Assembly (NCBI GenBank): GCA_016932135.1
Contig: JAFGDJ010000087.1
Span: 1 to 38,443, forward strand
Direction of reading: 5' to 3'
Length of the DNA: 38,443 bases
Source of the DNA: Spirochaetales bacterium
GTDB taxonomy: Bacteria; Spirochaetota; Spirochaetia; JAFGDJ01
Made by a program: the position numbers and the translations under genes. The notes under the pieces were generated by a model. The model was not told the origin of the DNA and ran no database searches. It saw nothing but the letters and a program-made list of their open reading frames with translations. Shown in pieces: positions 22,621-30,416 of this stretch (the first letter of the stretch is position 1; every line of letters starts with the position of its first letter).

Positions 22621-24441
22621 ATGGAAGACCACCGGATGGGCGACCAGCTACTACCCCGCAGGCTTCCGGACAGGAAGGACCTGGATGAGGCTTTTACCGG
22701 GATGATCCTGTCCGCTTCGGGCTGGCGAAAGGTTTTCGCCCCCTCCGGGCGGGAAGAAGACACCGACGGCCGGCTCAAGCCACCGGACGCCGTCCTGGCC
22801 GCGGCGGCGGGGGCGGTCTTCGGCCGACTCCTGGCGGCGGAAGGCTCCCGGCCGGTCTGTGCCCTGGGGACCGACACCCGGCCGACGGGGCCGACCCTGG
22901 CGGAGATCCTCGGCCGGAGCCTCTCGGCCGCCGGCCTCCAGGTGCGTTACCTCGGCCCGGTGGCGGCCCCGGAGATCATGGCCTGCGCCGGCCGGGACCC
23001 GGAGGTTTCCAGCTTCCTCTATGTCAGCGCCAGCCACAACCCGGTGGGGCATAACGGGTTCAAATTCGGCTTATCCGACGGCGGCGTGCTGGGGGGAAAG
23101 GCCGCCGAGGAACTCATCGAAGCCTTCAAAAGCCTCTGGTTCGACACGGAAGCCCTGGAACAAAGCCTCGCGGCCGCCGTTTCCACCGACCGCGCCCTGT
23201 GGACTTCGCTGGTAAAGGAGTCGGCGCTCTGGAAGAAAGCCTCATTTTCAGCGTATTACGCCTTAACCCGGGAAGTGGTTTCCGGCAGCGCCGACCCGGC
23301 GGTACAGGAAGCCTTCTTTACCTCCCTCAAGAAGGCGGGAAAGCCTCTGGCCTGCCTGGCGGACTTCAACGGCAGCGCCAGAACCACCACCTTGGATCGC
23401 GAGATCCTCGCCGAAGCCGGGGTTACTCTCTACACCATGAACGACCGTCCCGGGGATATTGCCCACCGCATCGTTCCCGAAGGGGAATCCCTCATACCCT
23501 GCATGGAAGAGCTGGAACGCCTCTACGGCGAGGACAAAAGCTGCCTTTTCGGCTACATGCCGGACAACGACGGGGACCGGGGAAACCTGGTGTATCTGGA
23601 TACCGGCTGCAGCAAAGCGAAGATCGTGGAAGCCCAGGAGGTTTTCGCTCTGGCGGTCTACGCCGAACTCCTGTCGGAAGGAAAAAATTTTGAAACCGGG
23701 GAAGAAGGAAAACTTGCGGTGGTGGTCAACGGCCCCACCTCCCGGAGGATAGAACGGATCGCCGATGCCTTAGGGGTTCGGGTTTTCCGCTGTGAAGTGG
23801 GAGAAGCCAACGTGGTGGAACTGGCCAGGAAAAAGCGCACCGAAGGATACCGGGTGAGGATTCTCGGAGAAGGTTCCAACGGGGGGAACATCACCCACCC
23901 CTCTTCGGTACGGGACCCGGTGAACACCGTCTTTTCCCTGCTGAAACTGCTCCTTTTGAAATCCGGCTCCGCCGAACCCTTCGCCGATATCCGGGCGATT
24001 CTTGCCTCCCTGCCGGCCTTTACCACCACGGGGGCCTACGAAGAGGGAGCGAAGATCCGCATCAAGACCCGGGACCAGGGCGCTCTGAAGGCTGCCTGGG
24101 AAGAAATCTTTCTCCGGGACTGGGAAAGAAAAAAGCAGGCTCTGGAAAGGAATTGGGGCATCACCGGCTGGGAAGAGGTGAACTACGAGGGTATTGAAGA
24201 AAAAAGGGGCTTTGGTCCGGCCTGCCGCTCCGGTCGGCAGAAGGGGGGACTCACCATGCTCCTCAAAAGCCCATCGAAGGAAATCCTGGCCTTCCTCTGG
24301 ATGCGGGGATCCGGCACCGAGCCGGTCTTCCGGATTCTGGTGGATGTGGAAGGGGATAACGTCATACTCCACGATGAACTTTTAGCCTGGCACCGGGCAA
24401 TGGTTCTGGAAGCCGACGACCTGGCGGGAAAGCTCGGTTAG
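22621..24441 (+). CDS. Phosphoglucomutase/phosphomannomutase-family phosphohexomutase
   Basis: 606-aa alpha-D-phosphohexomutase. The catalytic phosphoserine is S138 in SASHNP; the metal loop is PDNDGDR (D315, D317, D319); the sugar-binding loop reads GEGSNGG rather than GEESGG; the phosphate-binding loop is RGSGTEP near the C-terminus. Length and loop type place it with the long bacterial phosphoglucomutase/phosphomannomutases. It could feed glucose 1-phosphate to galT. Start is uncertain (ATG at 22621 or 22636, no Shine-Dalgarno), and coupling to dapL 5 nt upstream is likely. The 3' end overlaps mutY by 4 nt. Confidence 0.85.
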   Translation: MEDHRMGDQLLPRRLPDRKDLDEAFTGMILSASGWRKVFAPSGREEDTDGRLKPPDAVLAAAAGAVFGRLLAAEGSRPVCALGTDTRPTGPTLAEILGRSLSAAGLQVRYLGPVAAPEIMACAGRDPEVSSFLYVSASHNPVGHNGFKFGLSDGGVLGGKAAEELIEAFKSLWFDTEALEQSLAAAVSTDRALWTSLVKESALWKKASFSAYYALTREVVSGSADPAVQEAFFTSLKKAGKPLACLADFNGSARTTTLDREILAEAGVTLYTMNDRPGDIAHRIVPEGESLIPCMEELERLYGEDKSCLFGYMPDNDGDRGNLVYLDTGCSKAKIVEAQEVFALAVYAELLSEGKNFETGEEGKLAVVVNGPTSRRIERIADALGVRVFRCEVGEANVVELARKKRTEGYRVRILGEGSNGGNITHPSSVRDPVNTVFSLLKLLLLKSGSAEPFADIRAILASLPAFTTTGAYEEGAKIRIKTRDQGALKAAWEEIFLRDWERKKQALERNWGITGWEEVNYEGIEEKRGFGPACRSGRQKGGLTMLLKSPSKEILAFLWMRGSGTEPVFRILVDVEGDNVILHDELLAWHRAMVLEADDLAGKLG

Positions 24442-25289
24442 GTTAGACGGTACGAGCCGTCCTTTTCACCGACTAAAAAACCTTCCCTGGCCAGTACGGC
24501 CAGGCACTTTTCCAGGTCCGCCGGTGAAAAGCCTGAAGGAATTTCCAGGTCTTCGGGAAAGGCCCGGGGGTGTTTTCCCAGTTCCCGCAGGACCGCGCCG
24601 CGGAGCTGCCTGAAGGAGCCTTCAAAGGGCTTCTGCCGGCTGTAGGAGGTGCTCCTGCGGTTGGCGTTCCCGGTCTCCCGGGCCAGGAGGGTTCCGTAAT
24701 CCATCAGGGCGTTGTACCACCGGCGGGGGTCCGGCCGGTATAAGGCCTTCTCGTGGAGCGGCAGGATCTCTTCGTCCCGTACCTCAAGGCGGCCTGAAAA
24801 AAAGAAATGTATGAAGACCCGGCGAACATTGGTCTCGATAAAGAGTTCCGCTCTGTTGAAGGCGTAGACGGCAATGGATCTGGCGGTAGCCGGTCCGATC
24901 ATCGGGAGGGCTTCCAGTTCCTTCACCGTGGCGGGAAAGGGCTTTCCCGAAGAAACCATGGCCTCGGCAATGGACTTCAACGCCCTGGCCCGGCGGTTAT
25001 ACCCCAGCCCCTGCCACACCTCCAGCACATCCTTTAATGAAGCCGCCGCCAGGGAAGAAAAATCGGGAAATCGTTCCATGAAGACTTCCCACTTAGCTTC
25101 CACCCGGGGAACCTGGGTCTGCTGCAGCATCAGCTCCGATACCAGCACGGCATAGGGGCTTTCAGTTCTTCTCCAGGGCAGGTCCCTCCCCTCCCGACGG
25201 TAATAATCCAGAACGAGATTTTGAAATCGTTTAAGGATCGACGCGTCGGGAAACCCTCCGGAGAAATCACCGAAGGATTCTTCAACCAT
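24438..25289 (-). CDS. mutY: A/G-specific adenine glycosylase-like protein (MutY), lacking the Fe-S cluster
   Basis: Base-excision repair glycosylase of the HhH-GPD superfamily, 283 aa. Helix-hairpin-helix: [13 protein letters not shown]. MutY-type N-terminal features are [18 protein letters not shown] with the catalytic Glu, and [11 protein letters not shown]. Two departures: the four-cysteine [4Fe-4S] motif is missing, with [15 protein letters not shown] at that position, and the catalytic-Asp segment DGNVKRV reads IETNVRRV (Asp to Glu). The NUDIX-like C-terminal domain is also absent, replaced by a short winged-helix-like tail. Clusterless MutY relatives are known. Substrate specificity for A:8-oxoG is therefore inferred. 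It overlaps trpS by 8 nt. Confidence 0.8.
   Translation of the reverse strand: MVEESFGDFSGGFPDASILKRFQNLVLDYYRREGRDLPWRRTESPYAVLVSELMLQQTQVPRVEAKWEVFMERFPDFSSLAAASLKDVLEVWQGLGYNRRARALKSIAEAMVSSGKPFPATVKELEALPMIGPATARSIAVYAFNRAELFIETNVRRVFIHFFFSGRLEVRDEEILPLHEKALYRPDPRRWYNALMDYGTLLARETGNANRRSTSYSRQKPFEGSFRQLRGAVLRELGKHPRAFPEDLEIPSGFSPADLEKCLAVLAREGFLVGEKDGSYRLT
24446..24466 (+). terminator. Possible terminator for phosphohexomutase gene inside mutY
   Basis: GACGG (24446-24450), 6-nt loop, CCGTC (24457-24461), then CTTTT. The stem is short and the T-run weak. It lies 5 nt after the stop, within mutY coding sequence on the other strand. Confidence 0.4.
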
Positions 25290-26331
25290 CTTTCTTTCGA
25301 GCCTCTTCGGCTTTCCGGCTGATCCGGTTCCAGATGCTCTGCAGACCCATGGCTTTTTTCATGGCCGTAACAGTCTCCCGGGCTTCCTCCCGCATCCTCA
25401 TGGTGCCGTCGTAGATCACCTGGTCCACGAAGCCCTTTCTTTCGGCGAATTCCCGGCGCCGGCCGCGCAGGGGTTCCAGAAAGGTATTGATGGCCAGGGC
25501 CAGTTTCTCCTTCACCTCCACGTCCCCCACGGCACCCCGGGTATACCGATCTTTCAAGTCGGCGACCTCCTCTTTGTCCGGGTTGAAAATGTCGTGGTAG
25601 ATGAATACCGGGTTCCCTTCCACCGTACCGGGGATATCCGCCCGGATCCGTTTTGGATCGGTATACATGCCCCGGACTTTCTTGTCCACGGTTTTCGCGT
25701 CATCCGAAAGGTAGATGGTGTTTCCCAGGGATTTGGACATCTTGGCGTTACCGTCGGTTCCCACCAAAGTGGGCACCTCGCCTACCAATACCTCGGGAAT
25801 GGGAAAGACTTCCCCGTAGAGGTTGTTGAACCGCTTGGCGATTTCCCGGGTCAGTTCCACATGGGATTCGTTGTCCTTTCCCACGGGGACCAGATGGGCC
25901 CGGGGCATCAGGATATCCGCCGCCTGCAATACCGGGTACCCCAAAAGTCCGAAGGGCATCTCCGAAAGATGGGCCGACCGGGCCATATCCTTTAAACTGG
26001 GGACTCTCTGCAGCCGGGGCACGGTGACCAGCATCTCAAAGATCAGGTTCATCTCGTAGACTTCGTGAATCGCCGACTGCAGGTAGATAACCGACTTGGC
26101 CGGGTCGATGCCGCAGGCCAGATAGTCCAGGACCATTTCGCGGGCATTGTCGGCGATGGTATCGATATCCTGTTTCTCCGGTTTGGTGGTCAGGGTATGC
26201 AGGTCCGCCAGGATAAAGAAACACTCATAGCTGTCCTGCAGCCGCACCCGGTTGGCCAGGGATCCGACATAATGCCCCAGGTGGAGTTTTCCCGTAGGCC
26301 GGTCCCCGGTTAAAATTCGTTTTCGTTCCAT
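25282..26331 (-). CDS. trpS: Tryptophanyl-tRNA synthetase
   Basis: Charges tRNA-Trp, class Ic synthetase, 349 aa. [18 protein letters not shown] carries the HIGH-type motif, [12 protein letters not shown] the KMSKS loop, and [11 protein letters not shown] the tryptophan pocket. The leader of about 60 nt is too short for a T-box riboswitch, and I see no Trp-codon leader peptide. Shine-Dalgarno is weak (GGAAC). It is upstream of, and overlaps, mutY. Confidence 0.95.
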   Translation of the reverse strand: MERKRILTGDRPTGKLHLGHYVGSLANRVRLQDSYECFFILADLHTLTTKPEKQDIDTIADNAREMVLDYLACGIDPAKSVIYLQSAIHEVYEMNLIFEMLVTVPRLQRVPSLKDMARSAHLSEMPFGLLGYPVLQAADILMPRAHLVPVGKDNESHVELTREIAKRFNNLYGEVFPIPEVLVGEVPTLVGTDGNAKMSKSLGNTIYLSDDAKTVDKKVRGMYTDPKRIRADIPGTVEGNPVFIYHDIFNPDKEEVADLKDRYTRGAVGDVEVKEKLALAINTFLEPLRGRRREFAERKGFVDQVIYDGTMRMREEARETVTAMKKAMGLQSIWNRISRKAEEARKKDG

Positions 26332-26390
26332 TGGTTGTTCCGTTTTACCTAGTAAGCTGTGCCGCCCTGGCTTTCACCGGCGGCGGCCCT

Positions 26391-26420
26391 ACTATACCCT
26401 TCTTAAAGCCCCCGGGGCAA
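26391..26420 (-). promoter_or_regulatory. Promoter of trpS-mutY
   Basis: On the minus strand TTGCCC (26415-26420), 18-nt spacer, TATAGT (26391-26396), in the 92-nt gap after the AI-2E permease gene. Confidence 0.45.
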
Positions 26421-26423
26421 GGG

Positions 26424-27467
26424 TCAGCGTAAGGAAGGATGTTTTTTTCCGTTTTCCATCATAATTGCGATGGGCTGCAGGATGGGAATGTTTTCGAAGA
26501 TGATCTTGATCACCGCCATAATGGGGACGGCCAGGAACATCCCCACTACTCCCCAGAGCCAGCCCCAGAGGATAAGAGAAAAGATCAGCAGCAGGGGACT
26601 GAGGTTCAACCGGTGACCCTGCATGCGGGGATCGAGAAAATTTCCCATAACCAGCTGAATCAGAATCATGGAAGCGATGACTGCGGCGATGCGCCCGGCG
26701 GAGGGAAAAAACTGTATGAACCCCATAAGAATTGTGACCAGCATTACAAAGAGAGATCCTATATTGGGGATAAAGTTCAACACTATCGCCAGGAACCCCC
26801 AGATAACGGCGAAATCCATCCCAATGATAGAAAGAGACAGCCCTACCAGGAAGCCCGTTACCACGCTGATGAATAATTTGACTCCCAGATACCGCCCGAT
26901 CTGCTTGTTGGTATGTCCCATGATCCTGCCGATCCTGGTGTTGGTATCGTGGATAAAAGCCTTTTCCAGCTTTATCCTGAAATAGGGCTTTTCCAGCAGG
27001 ATAAAAATGAGAAAGAAGATGATAACCACCAGGGAAGAGACGAATTGCATGAAATCACCGGAAAAGGATCTCACCAGGTTCCGGGACATTCCCGCCCAGT
27101 CCACATATCCGAACAGGTCGATGGGGGTTTCTATTCTCTCGGATATCCAGCCGGAAAGAATTTTCGTTATTTCTATGAAACGGTGCTGATACTTGGGAAA
27201 TTCATCGACAAAAGAGTTGACGCCGGCGTAGACGAACAAACCCAGGAGATACAAAGCGCCGAAAAAGATCAGCAGAACGATAGCTATGGCCAGCCCCCGG
27301 GGTATCTTTATCCTGTGGAGAAACGCAATAATAGGGCTTAAGATAAAAGAAAGCAAAAGGGCTATCATAAAGGGCATCAAAACGGTTTTTAAAAGCTTTA
27401 TTACCGCCACCACGGCGATGAAGGTAAGCACTGCCAGGAGAATGCTGGAAGTCCTGTTACTGGTCAT
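26424..27467 (-). CDS. AI-2E/YdiK-family (UPF0118) membrane permease
   Basis: 347-aa inner-membrane protein with about eight hydrophobic segments. The family pattern is clear: two N-terminal helices (LLAVLTFIAVVAVIKLL, FMIALLLSFILSPIIAFLH), a long soluble stretch, then IGRYLGVKLFISVVTGFLVG, FLAIVLNFIPNIGSLF and LWGVVGMFLAVPIMAVIKI. The family was named for autoinducer-2 export (TqsA), but members also move other solutes, including sodium, so the substrate is open. No Shine-Dalgarno: an extended -10 ends 6 nt before the ATG. Confidence 0.88.
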   Translation of the reverse strand: MTSNRTSSILLAVLTFIAVVAVIKLLKTVLMPFMIALLLSFILSPIIAFLHRIKIPRGLAIAIVLLIFFGALYLLGLFVYAGVNSFVDEFPKYQHRFIEITKILSGWISERIETPIDLFGYVDWAGMSRNLVRSFSGDFMQFVSSLVVIIFFLIFILLEKPYFRIKLEKAFIHDTNTRIGRIMGHTNKQIGRYLGVKLFISVVTGFLVGLSLSIIGMDFAVIWGFLAIVLNFIPNIGSLFVMLVTILMGFIQFFPSAGRIAAVIASMILIQLVMGNFLDPRMQGHRLNLSPLLLIFSLILWGWLWGVVGMFLAVPIMAVIKIIFENIPILQPIAIMMENGKKHPSLR

Positions 27468-27473
27468 GGAGGG

Positions 27474-27482
27474 ATTATACCA
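27474..27482 (-). promoter_or_regulatory. Extended -10 promoter, predicted leaderless AI-2E permease transcript
   Basis: TGGTATAAT on the minus strand: a consensus TATAAT with TGN extension, no recognisable -35, ending 6 nt before the ATG at 27467. Confidence 0.55.
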
Positions 27483-27507
27483 TATCCTCAGGACCCATGA
27501 ATACTCC

Positions 27508-27537
27508 TTGAACCCTTACCACCGTTAAAGATATACT
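27508..27537 (+). promoter_or_regulatory. Promoter of gamma carbonic anhydrase gene
   Basis: TTGAAC (27508-27513), 18-nt spacer, TATACT (27532-27537). The ORF-track start at 27538 directly abuts the -10 and so cannot be transcribed; the ATG at 27565 follows TAGGAG. Confidence 0.55.
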
Positions 27538-27564
27538 TTGGGCATCCAGACTAGGTTAGGAGAT

Positions 27565-28101
27565 ATGGTGATGGTACATTCCTTTGAAGATAAGATTCCC
27601 GATGTTTCCCGGGCGGTCTTTATTGCCTGGAACGCCGAGGTTATGGGAGACGTGGTGATGGAAGAAGGTTCTTCCGTTTTCTTCGGCGCCCAGCTTCGCG
27701 GGGACACGGGACCCATACGAATCGGGAAGAACTCCAATATTCAGGATAACAGCGTGCTGCACAATTCCACGGGAATTCCCTGTGTCGTGGGGGATCATGT
27801 GACGGTGGGGCATAACGCCATCCTCCACAGCTGCACGGTGGAAGAAAACTGTGTCATCGGTATGGGGGCGATTATCCTGGACCAGGCGGTTATCCAAAAG
27901 GACAGTATCGTCGGAGCCGGGGCCCTGGTGACGGGGGGAAAAACCTTTCCGCCGGCTTCTCTCATCATAGGCAGCCCCGCCAAGGCCGTCCGAAGTCTCA
28001 CAACCGAAGAAATCGAGGAGAGCCGAATCCATACGGCCCGGTACGTGGAAACCGCTAAAAGAGCCGCCGAAGCTTCCGGCCGAGGAACCGAAAGGTCTTA
28101 A
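27565..28101 (+). CDS. Gamma-class carbonic anhydrase family protein
   Basis: 178-aa left-handed beta-helix hexapeptide-repeat protein, expected as a trimer. RGDTGPIRIGKNSNIQDNSVLH and VTVGHNAILHSC hold the three histidines that bind the metal in gamma carbonic anhydrases (H in SVLH, H in VGH, H in ILH). GSPAKAVRSL and a C-terminal helix finish the fold. Many YrdA/PaaY-like homologues keep the site without measurable CO2 hydration, so activity is likely but unproven. TAGGAG precedes the ATG; ATG 27571 is an alternative. The 3' end overlaps ftcD by 4 nt (TTAA). Confidence 0.85.
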   Translation: MVMVHSFEDKIPDVSRAVFIAWNAEVMGDVVMEEGSSVFFGAQLRGDTGPIRIGKNSNIQDNSVLHNSTGIPCVVGDHVTVGHNAILHSCTVEENCVIGMGAIILDQAVIQKDSIVGAGALVTGGKTFPPASLIIGSPAKAVRSLTTEEIEESRIHTARYVETAKRAAEASGRGTERS

Positions 28102-29117
28102 GAAGCGGAAAGGCCTTGGGTTTCCCGGCGAAGGCGGTATTCTATTATTTTTTCTTCCGGATCGAAAAACCCTGGCATGTTTAGACCTAAGCTCCGTACC
28201 GCCTCGGCTACCAGGGTTGCCTCATCCGTTTCTTCCTTCCCCAGATAATACCTCCCCGCCGCCGCTACGGCGGAAAGGGGCGCCAGGCCGATAAGCTCAC
28301 TTCCCTTAACCTCAAGGCCAAGGATGGCGGCTTCTTTCCGCACCGCTTCAAAGGCGTGGTGCAGCCCCGTAACGGCGGGATTGTGGAGGTTCATGGTCAC
28401 CTGGCAGAACCCGTACTCCGGCAAGAACCACCCGTCGGCCTGACAAAAGGACAGAAGGCCGGGAACTCTTTCTCTACCCGTTCCGGACGGGGAGCCGGAA
28501 CTCCGGACCTTCCGGGCAATCCGGCGGGCCATTTCCACATCCCGGGTGTCCAGGTTGACGTTGTACGCCAGCATAAAATCCCTCACCCCCGTAACCAGGG
28601 CTCCGGCTTTGGGGTTGAAACGATCCCCGTAATCGGGATGCCCCTCGGGCAGGGCCATCTTCCGTTCCAGCTCTTCATACTGCCCTTTCCTGATATCCGG
28701 CAGGCGGACCCGCCGAGGAGACGTGGCGGCATAACCGTAGAGATACACCGGTACCGCCAGGTCCTTCCAAACCCGCTCAGCCAATCGCCGACTTAATGCA
28801 ATACAGGCGTCCCGCATCACCGGGGCAAAGGGTATAAAAGGCACAACATCCGCAGCGCCGATCCGGGGATGAGACCCCCGGTGAATCCTCATGTCGATTC
28901 CCGCCACGGCGTTTTTCACCAGCAGAAAGGCGGCTTCCTCCACTGCTGAAATCGATCCGACAAAGGTATACACCGATCGGTGGGTGTCATACCCCTGCTG
29001 GACATCCAGCAGGGACACTCCCGACGTTCCGCGAAGGATCTCGGCGATCCTTTCGATAAATTCCGTGTTTCTTCCTTCACTGATGTTAGGCACACATTCA
29101 ATCATCTCTGAAACCAT
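28098..29117 (-). CDS. ftcD: Glutamate formimidoyltransferase
   Basis: Transfers the formimino group from formiminoglutamate to tetrahydrofolate in histidine degradation, 339 aa. It begins IECVPNISEGRN, has the DTHRSVYTFVG segment and the catalytic-His region MRIHRGSHPRIGAADVVPFIP, and later LNLHNPAVTGLHHAFE. It corresponds to the transferase part only; the cyclodeaminase domain of fused FTCD is absent. GGAG sits 7 nt before the ATG at 29117; ATG 29105 would also fit the family start. No hut genes lie nearby, so it may be used for one-carbon transfer more generally. Confidence 0.9.
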   Translation of the reverse strand: MVSEMIECVPNISEGRNTEFIERIAEILRGTSGVSLLDVQQGYDTHRSVYTFVGSISAVEEAAFLLVKNAVAGIDMRIHRGSHPRIGAADVVPFIPFAPVMRDACIALSRRLAERVWKDLAVPVYLYGYAATSPRRVRLPDIRKGQYEELERKMALPEGHPDYGDRFNPKAGALVTGVRDFMLAYNVNLDTRDVEMARRIARKVRSSGSPSGTGRERVPGLLSFCQADGWFLPEYGFCQVTMNLHNPAVTGLHHAFEAVRKEAAILGLEVKGSELIGLAPLSAVAAAGRYYLGKEETDEATLVAEAVRSLGLNMPGFFDPEEKIIEYRLRRETQGLSAS

Positions 29118-29208
29118 GGCGCAACTCCGGCAAAGCGAGGATCAACCGGTTGCATCATAGCAGGATCATCGAACCGAATAAAGGGGAATACCGCCGGGGA
29201 AGAAGAAA

Positions 29209-29231
29209 AAAATCGGTTATCGGCCGATTTT
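29209..29231. promoter_or_regulatory. Inverted repeat upstream of fabH promoter (candidate fab operator)
   Basis: AAAATCGG-N7-CCGATTTT, two perfect 8-bp arms ending 4 bp before the fabH -35. The TCGG-N7-CCGA core matches the repeat over the fabD promoter. Confidence 0.55.
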
Positions 29232-29235
29232 CCCC

Positions 29236-29264
29236 TTGACCATTCTTCCGGAACCCTATTTACT
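29236..29264 (+). promoter_or_regulatory. Promoter of fabH
   Basis: TTGACC (29236-29241), 17-nt spacer, TTTACT (29259-29264). Predicted start near 29271 gives a leader of about 63 nt. Confidence 0.55.
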
Positions 29265-29275
29265 GTTTCCTCAGC

Positions 29276-29301
29276 CGACGACCGACAAAATCGTGTCGTC
29301 G
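29276..29301. repeat. Inverted repeat in fabH leader
   Basis: CGACGAC-N12-GTCGTCG, perfect 7-bp arms just downstream of the predicted transcription start. It could be a leader hairpin or a second regulator site; the interior holds CCGACAAAAT, close to one arm of the fabD repeat. Confidence 0.4.
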
Positions 29302-29333
29302 ATTCCTGGAAACTACTTGGAATGGAGGAAGCC

Positions 29334-30317
29334 ATGTTAGCCCAGATACGTTCAATCGGTGCCTATGTGCCGGAAAATGCCGTAACCAATGACCAGTTGG
29401 CGGAAACGGTAGATACTTCGGATGAATGGATCCGATCCCATACAGGAATCGGGAAACGCCATATCGCCACGGATGATCAAGCTGCGTCCGACCTGGCTGT
29501 CCGTGCCGTGAATATCGCCATGGAACGAGCCGGTATGTCGCCGGAAGAGCTGGATCTGATTATCCTGGCTACCGCCTCGGGGGATTACCCGGGATTCCCT
29601 TCCACCGCCTGTATTGTGCAGGAAGCCATCGGAGCGGTGAATGCCGGAGCCCTGGACATTTCCGCCGGATGCACCGGCTTTGTCTACGGCCTGGAAATGG
29701 CCCGGGGCATGATCGTCTCCGGCTGCTCAAAAAATATCCTGGTGGCGGGAGTGGAAGTCCTTACCCATATCACCAACTGGAAGGACAGGGATACCTGCGT
29801 TCTCTTCGGCGACGGAGCGGGAGCGGCGGTGGTGACCTCCGGGGAGGACGGAGGAAGCGGCATCCTGGATTCCATCCTGCGGGCCGAAGGCTCCGGAGCC
29901 CCATACCTCATCAGAAAAGCCGGAGGTTCCCGGCAGCCCTATACGGGGAAAGACGACGCCTACCAGGACCTGTTTATCCAGATGGACGGCCAGAAGGTGT
30001 ATAAGTTCGCTGTCCGGGTAAATACCGATCTGGTGGGGATGTTCTTTCAGCGTCATAATCTCACCATCGATGATATTGCCTATATCGTTCCCCATCAGGC
30101 CAACGTCAGGATCATTCAGGCGGCGGCGAAGCGGCTGGGAATCCCCATGGAAAAATTTTATCTCAACATCGAGGAATACGCCAATACTTCCGCCGCTTCC
30201 ATTCCCCTGGCCTTGAATGAAATGTCTGAAAAAGGGATTCTGAAACGGGGAGACCTTATTCTTACCCTGGGATTCGGAGCAGGCCTGACCTACGGAGGTA
30301 ATCTCATCCGGTGGTAG
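29334..30317 (+). CDS. fabH: Beta-ketoacyl-ACP synthase III
   Basis: Starts type II fatty acid synthesis by condensing acetyl-CoA (or another primer) with malonyl-ACP; thiolase fold, 327 aa. Catalytic triad: C113 in SAGCTGF, His in VPHQANVRI, Asn in YANTSAAS. The N-terminus carries TSDEWIRSHTGIGKRH. GGAGG precedes the ATG at 29334, so I reject the track start at 29322, which lies on the Shine-Dalgarno. First gene of the fatty acid cluster, separated from fabD by 99 nt with a second promoter. Confidence 0.94.
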   Translation: MLAQIRSIGAYVPENAVTNDQLAETVDTSDEWIRSHTGIGKRHIATDDQAASDLAVRAVNIAMERAGMSPEELDLIILATASGDYPGFPSTACIVQEAIGAVNAGALDISAGCTGFVYGLEMARGMIVSGCSKNILVAGVEVLTHITNWKDRDTCVLFGDGAGAAVVTSGEDGGSGILDSILRAEGSGAPYLIRKAGGSRQPYTGKDDAYQDLFIQMDGQKVYKFAVRVNTDLVGMFFQRHNLTIDDIAYIVPHQANVRIIQAAAKRLGIPMEKFYLNIEEYANTSAASIPLALNEMSEKGILKRGDLILTLGFGAGLTYGGNLIRW

Positions 30318-30322
30318 AGAAG

Positions 30323-30336
30323 CCGGGTATACCCGG
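30323..30336. repeat. 14-bp perfect palindrome after fabH
   Basis: CCGGGTATACCCGG, 6 nt past the fabH stop. There is no room for a hairpin loop beyond a cruciform and no U-tract; it may be a protein-binding site. Confidence 0.35.
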
Positions 30337-30355
30337 ATCGATACAGACACAGAAG

Positions 30356-30380
30356 ATTTGTCGGCCATTGACCGACAAAT
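30356..30380. promoter_or_regulatory. 25-bp inverted repeat over the fabD -35 (candidate fab operator)
   Basis: ATTTGTCGG-N7-CCGACAAAT, two perfect 9-bp arms. The centre falls on the -35 hexamer, the classic position for repression. It shares TCGG-N7-CCGA with the repeat upstream of fabH. Confidence 0.65.
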
Positions 30381-30396
30381 TACCCTGTGGTACAGT
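30368..30396 (+). promoter_or_regulatory. Promoter of fabD-fabG-fabF-fabZ-acd-etfBA-fabK
   Basis: TTGACC (30368-30373), 17-nt spacer, TACAGT (30391-30396), about 20 nt before the fabD ATG. AAGGAGG follows at 30404. Confidence 0.6.
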
Positions 30397-30416
30397 AGAT
30401 ACCAAGGAGGAAAAGT

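Noticed and set aside
26332-26423. T-box riboswitch or Trp attenuator before trpS
   Set aside because: The predicted leader is only about 60 nt, with no specifier loop, antiterminator or Trp-rich leader peptide visible.
27538-27564. Track start of the gamma carbonic anhydrase ORF
   Set aside because: It begins immediately after a TATACT -10 element, upstream of any possible transcription start; the ATG at 27565 has a Shine-Dalgarno.
30323-30336. CCGGGTATACCCGG as a fabH terminator
   Set aside because: A perfect palindrome without a loop or T-run does not meet the form of an intrinsic terminator; kept only as a repeat.
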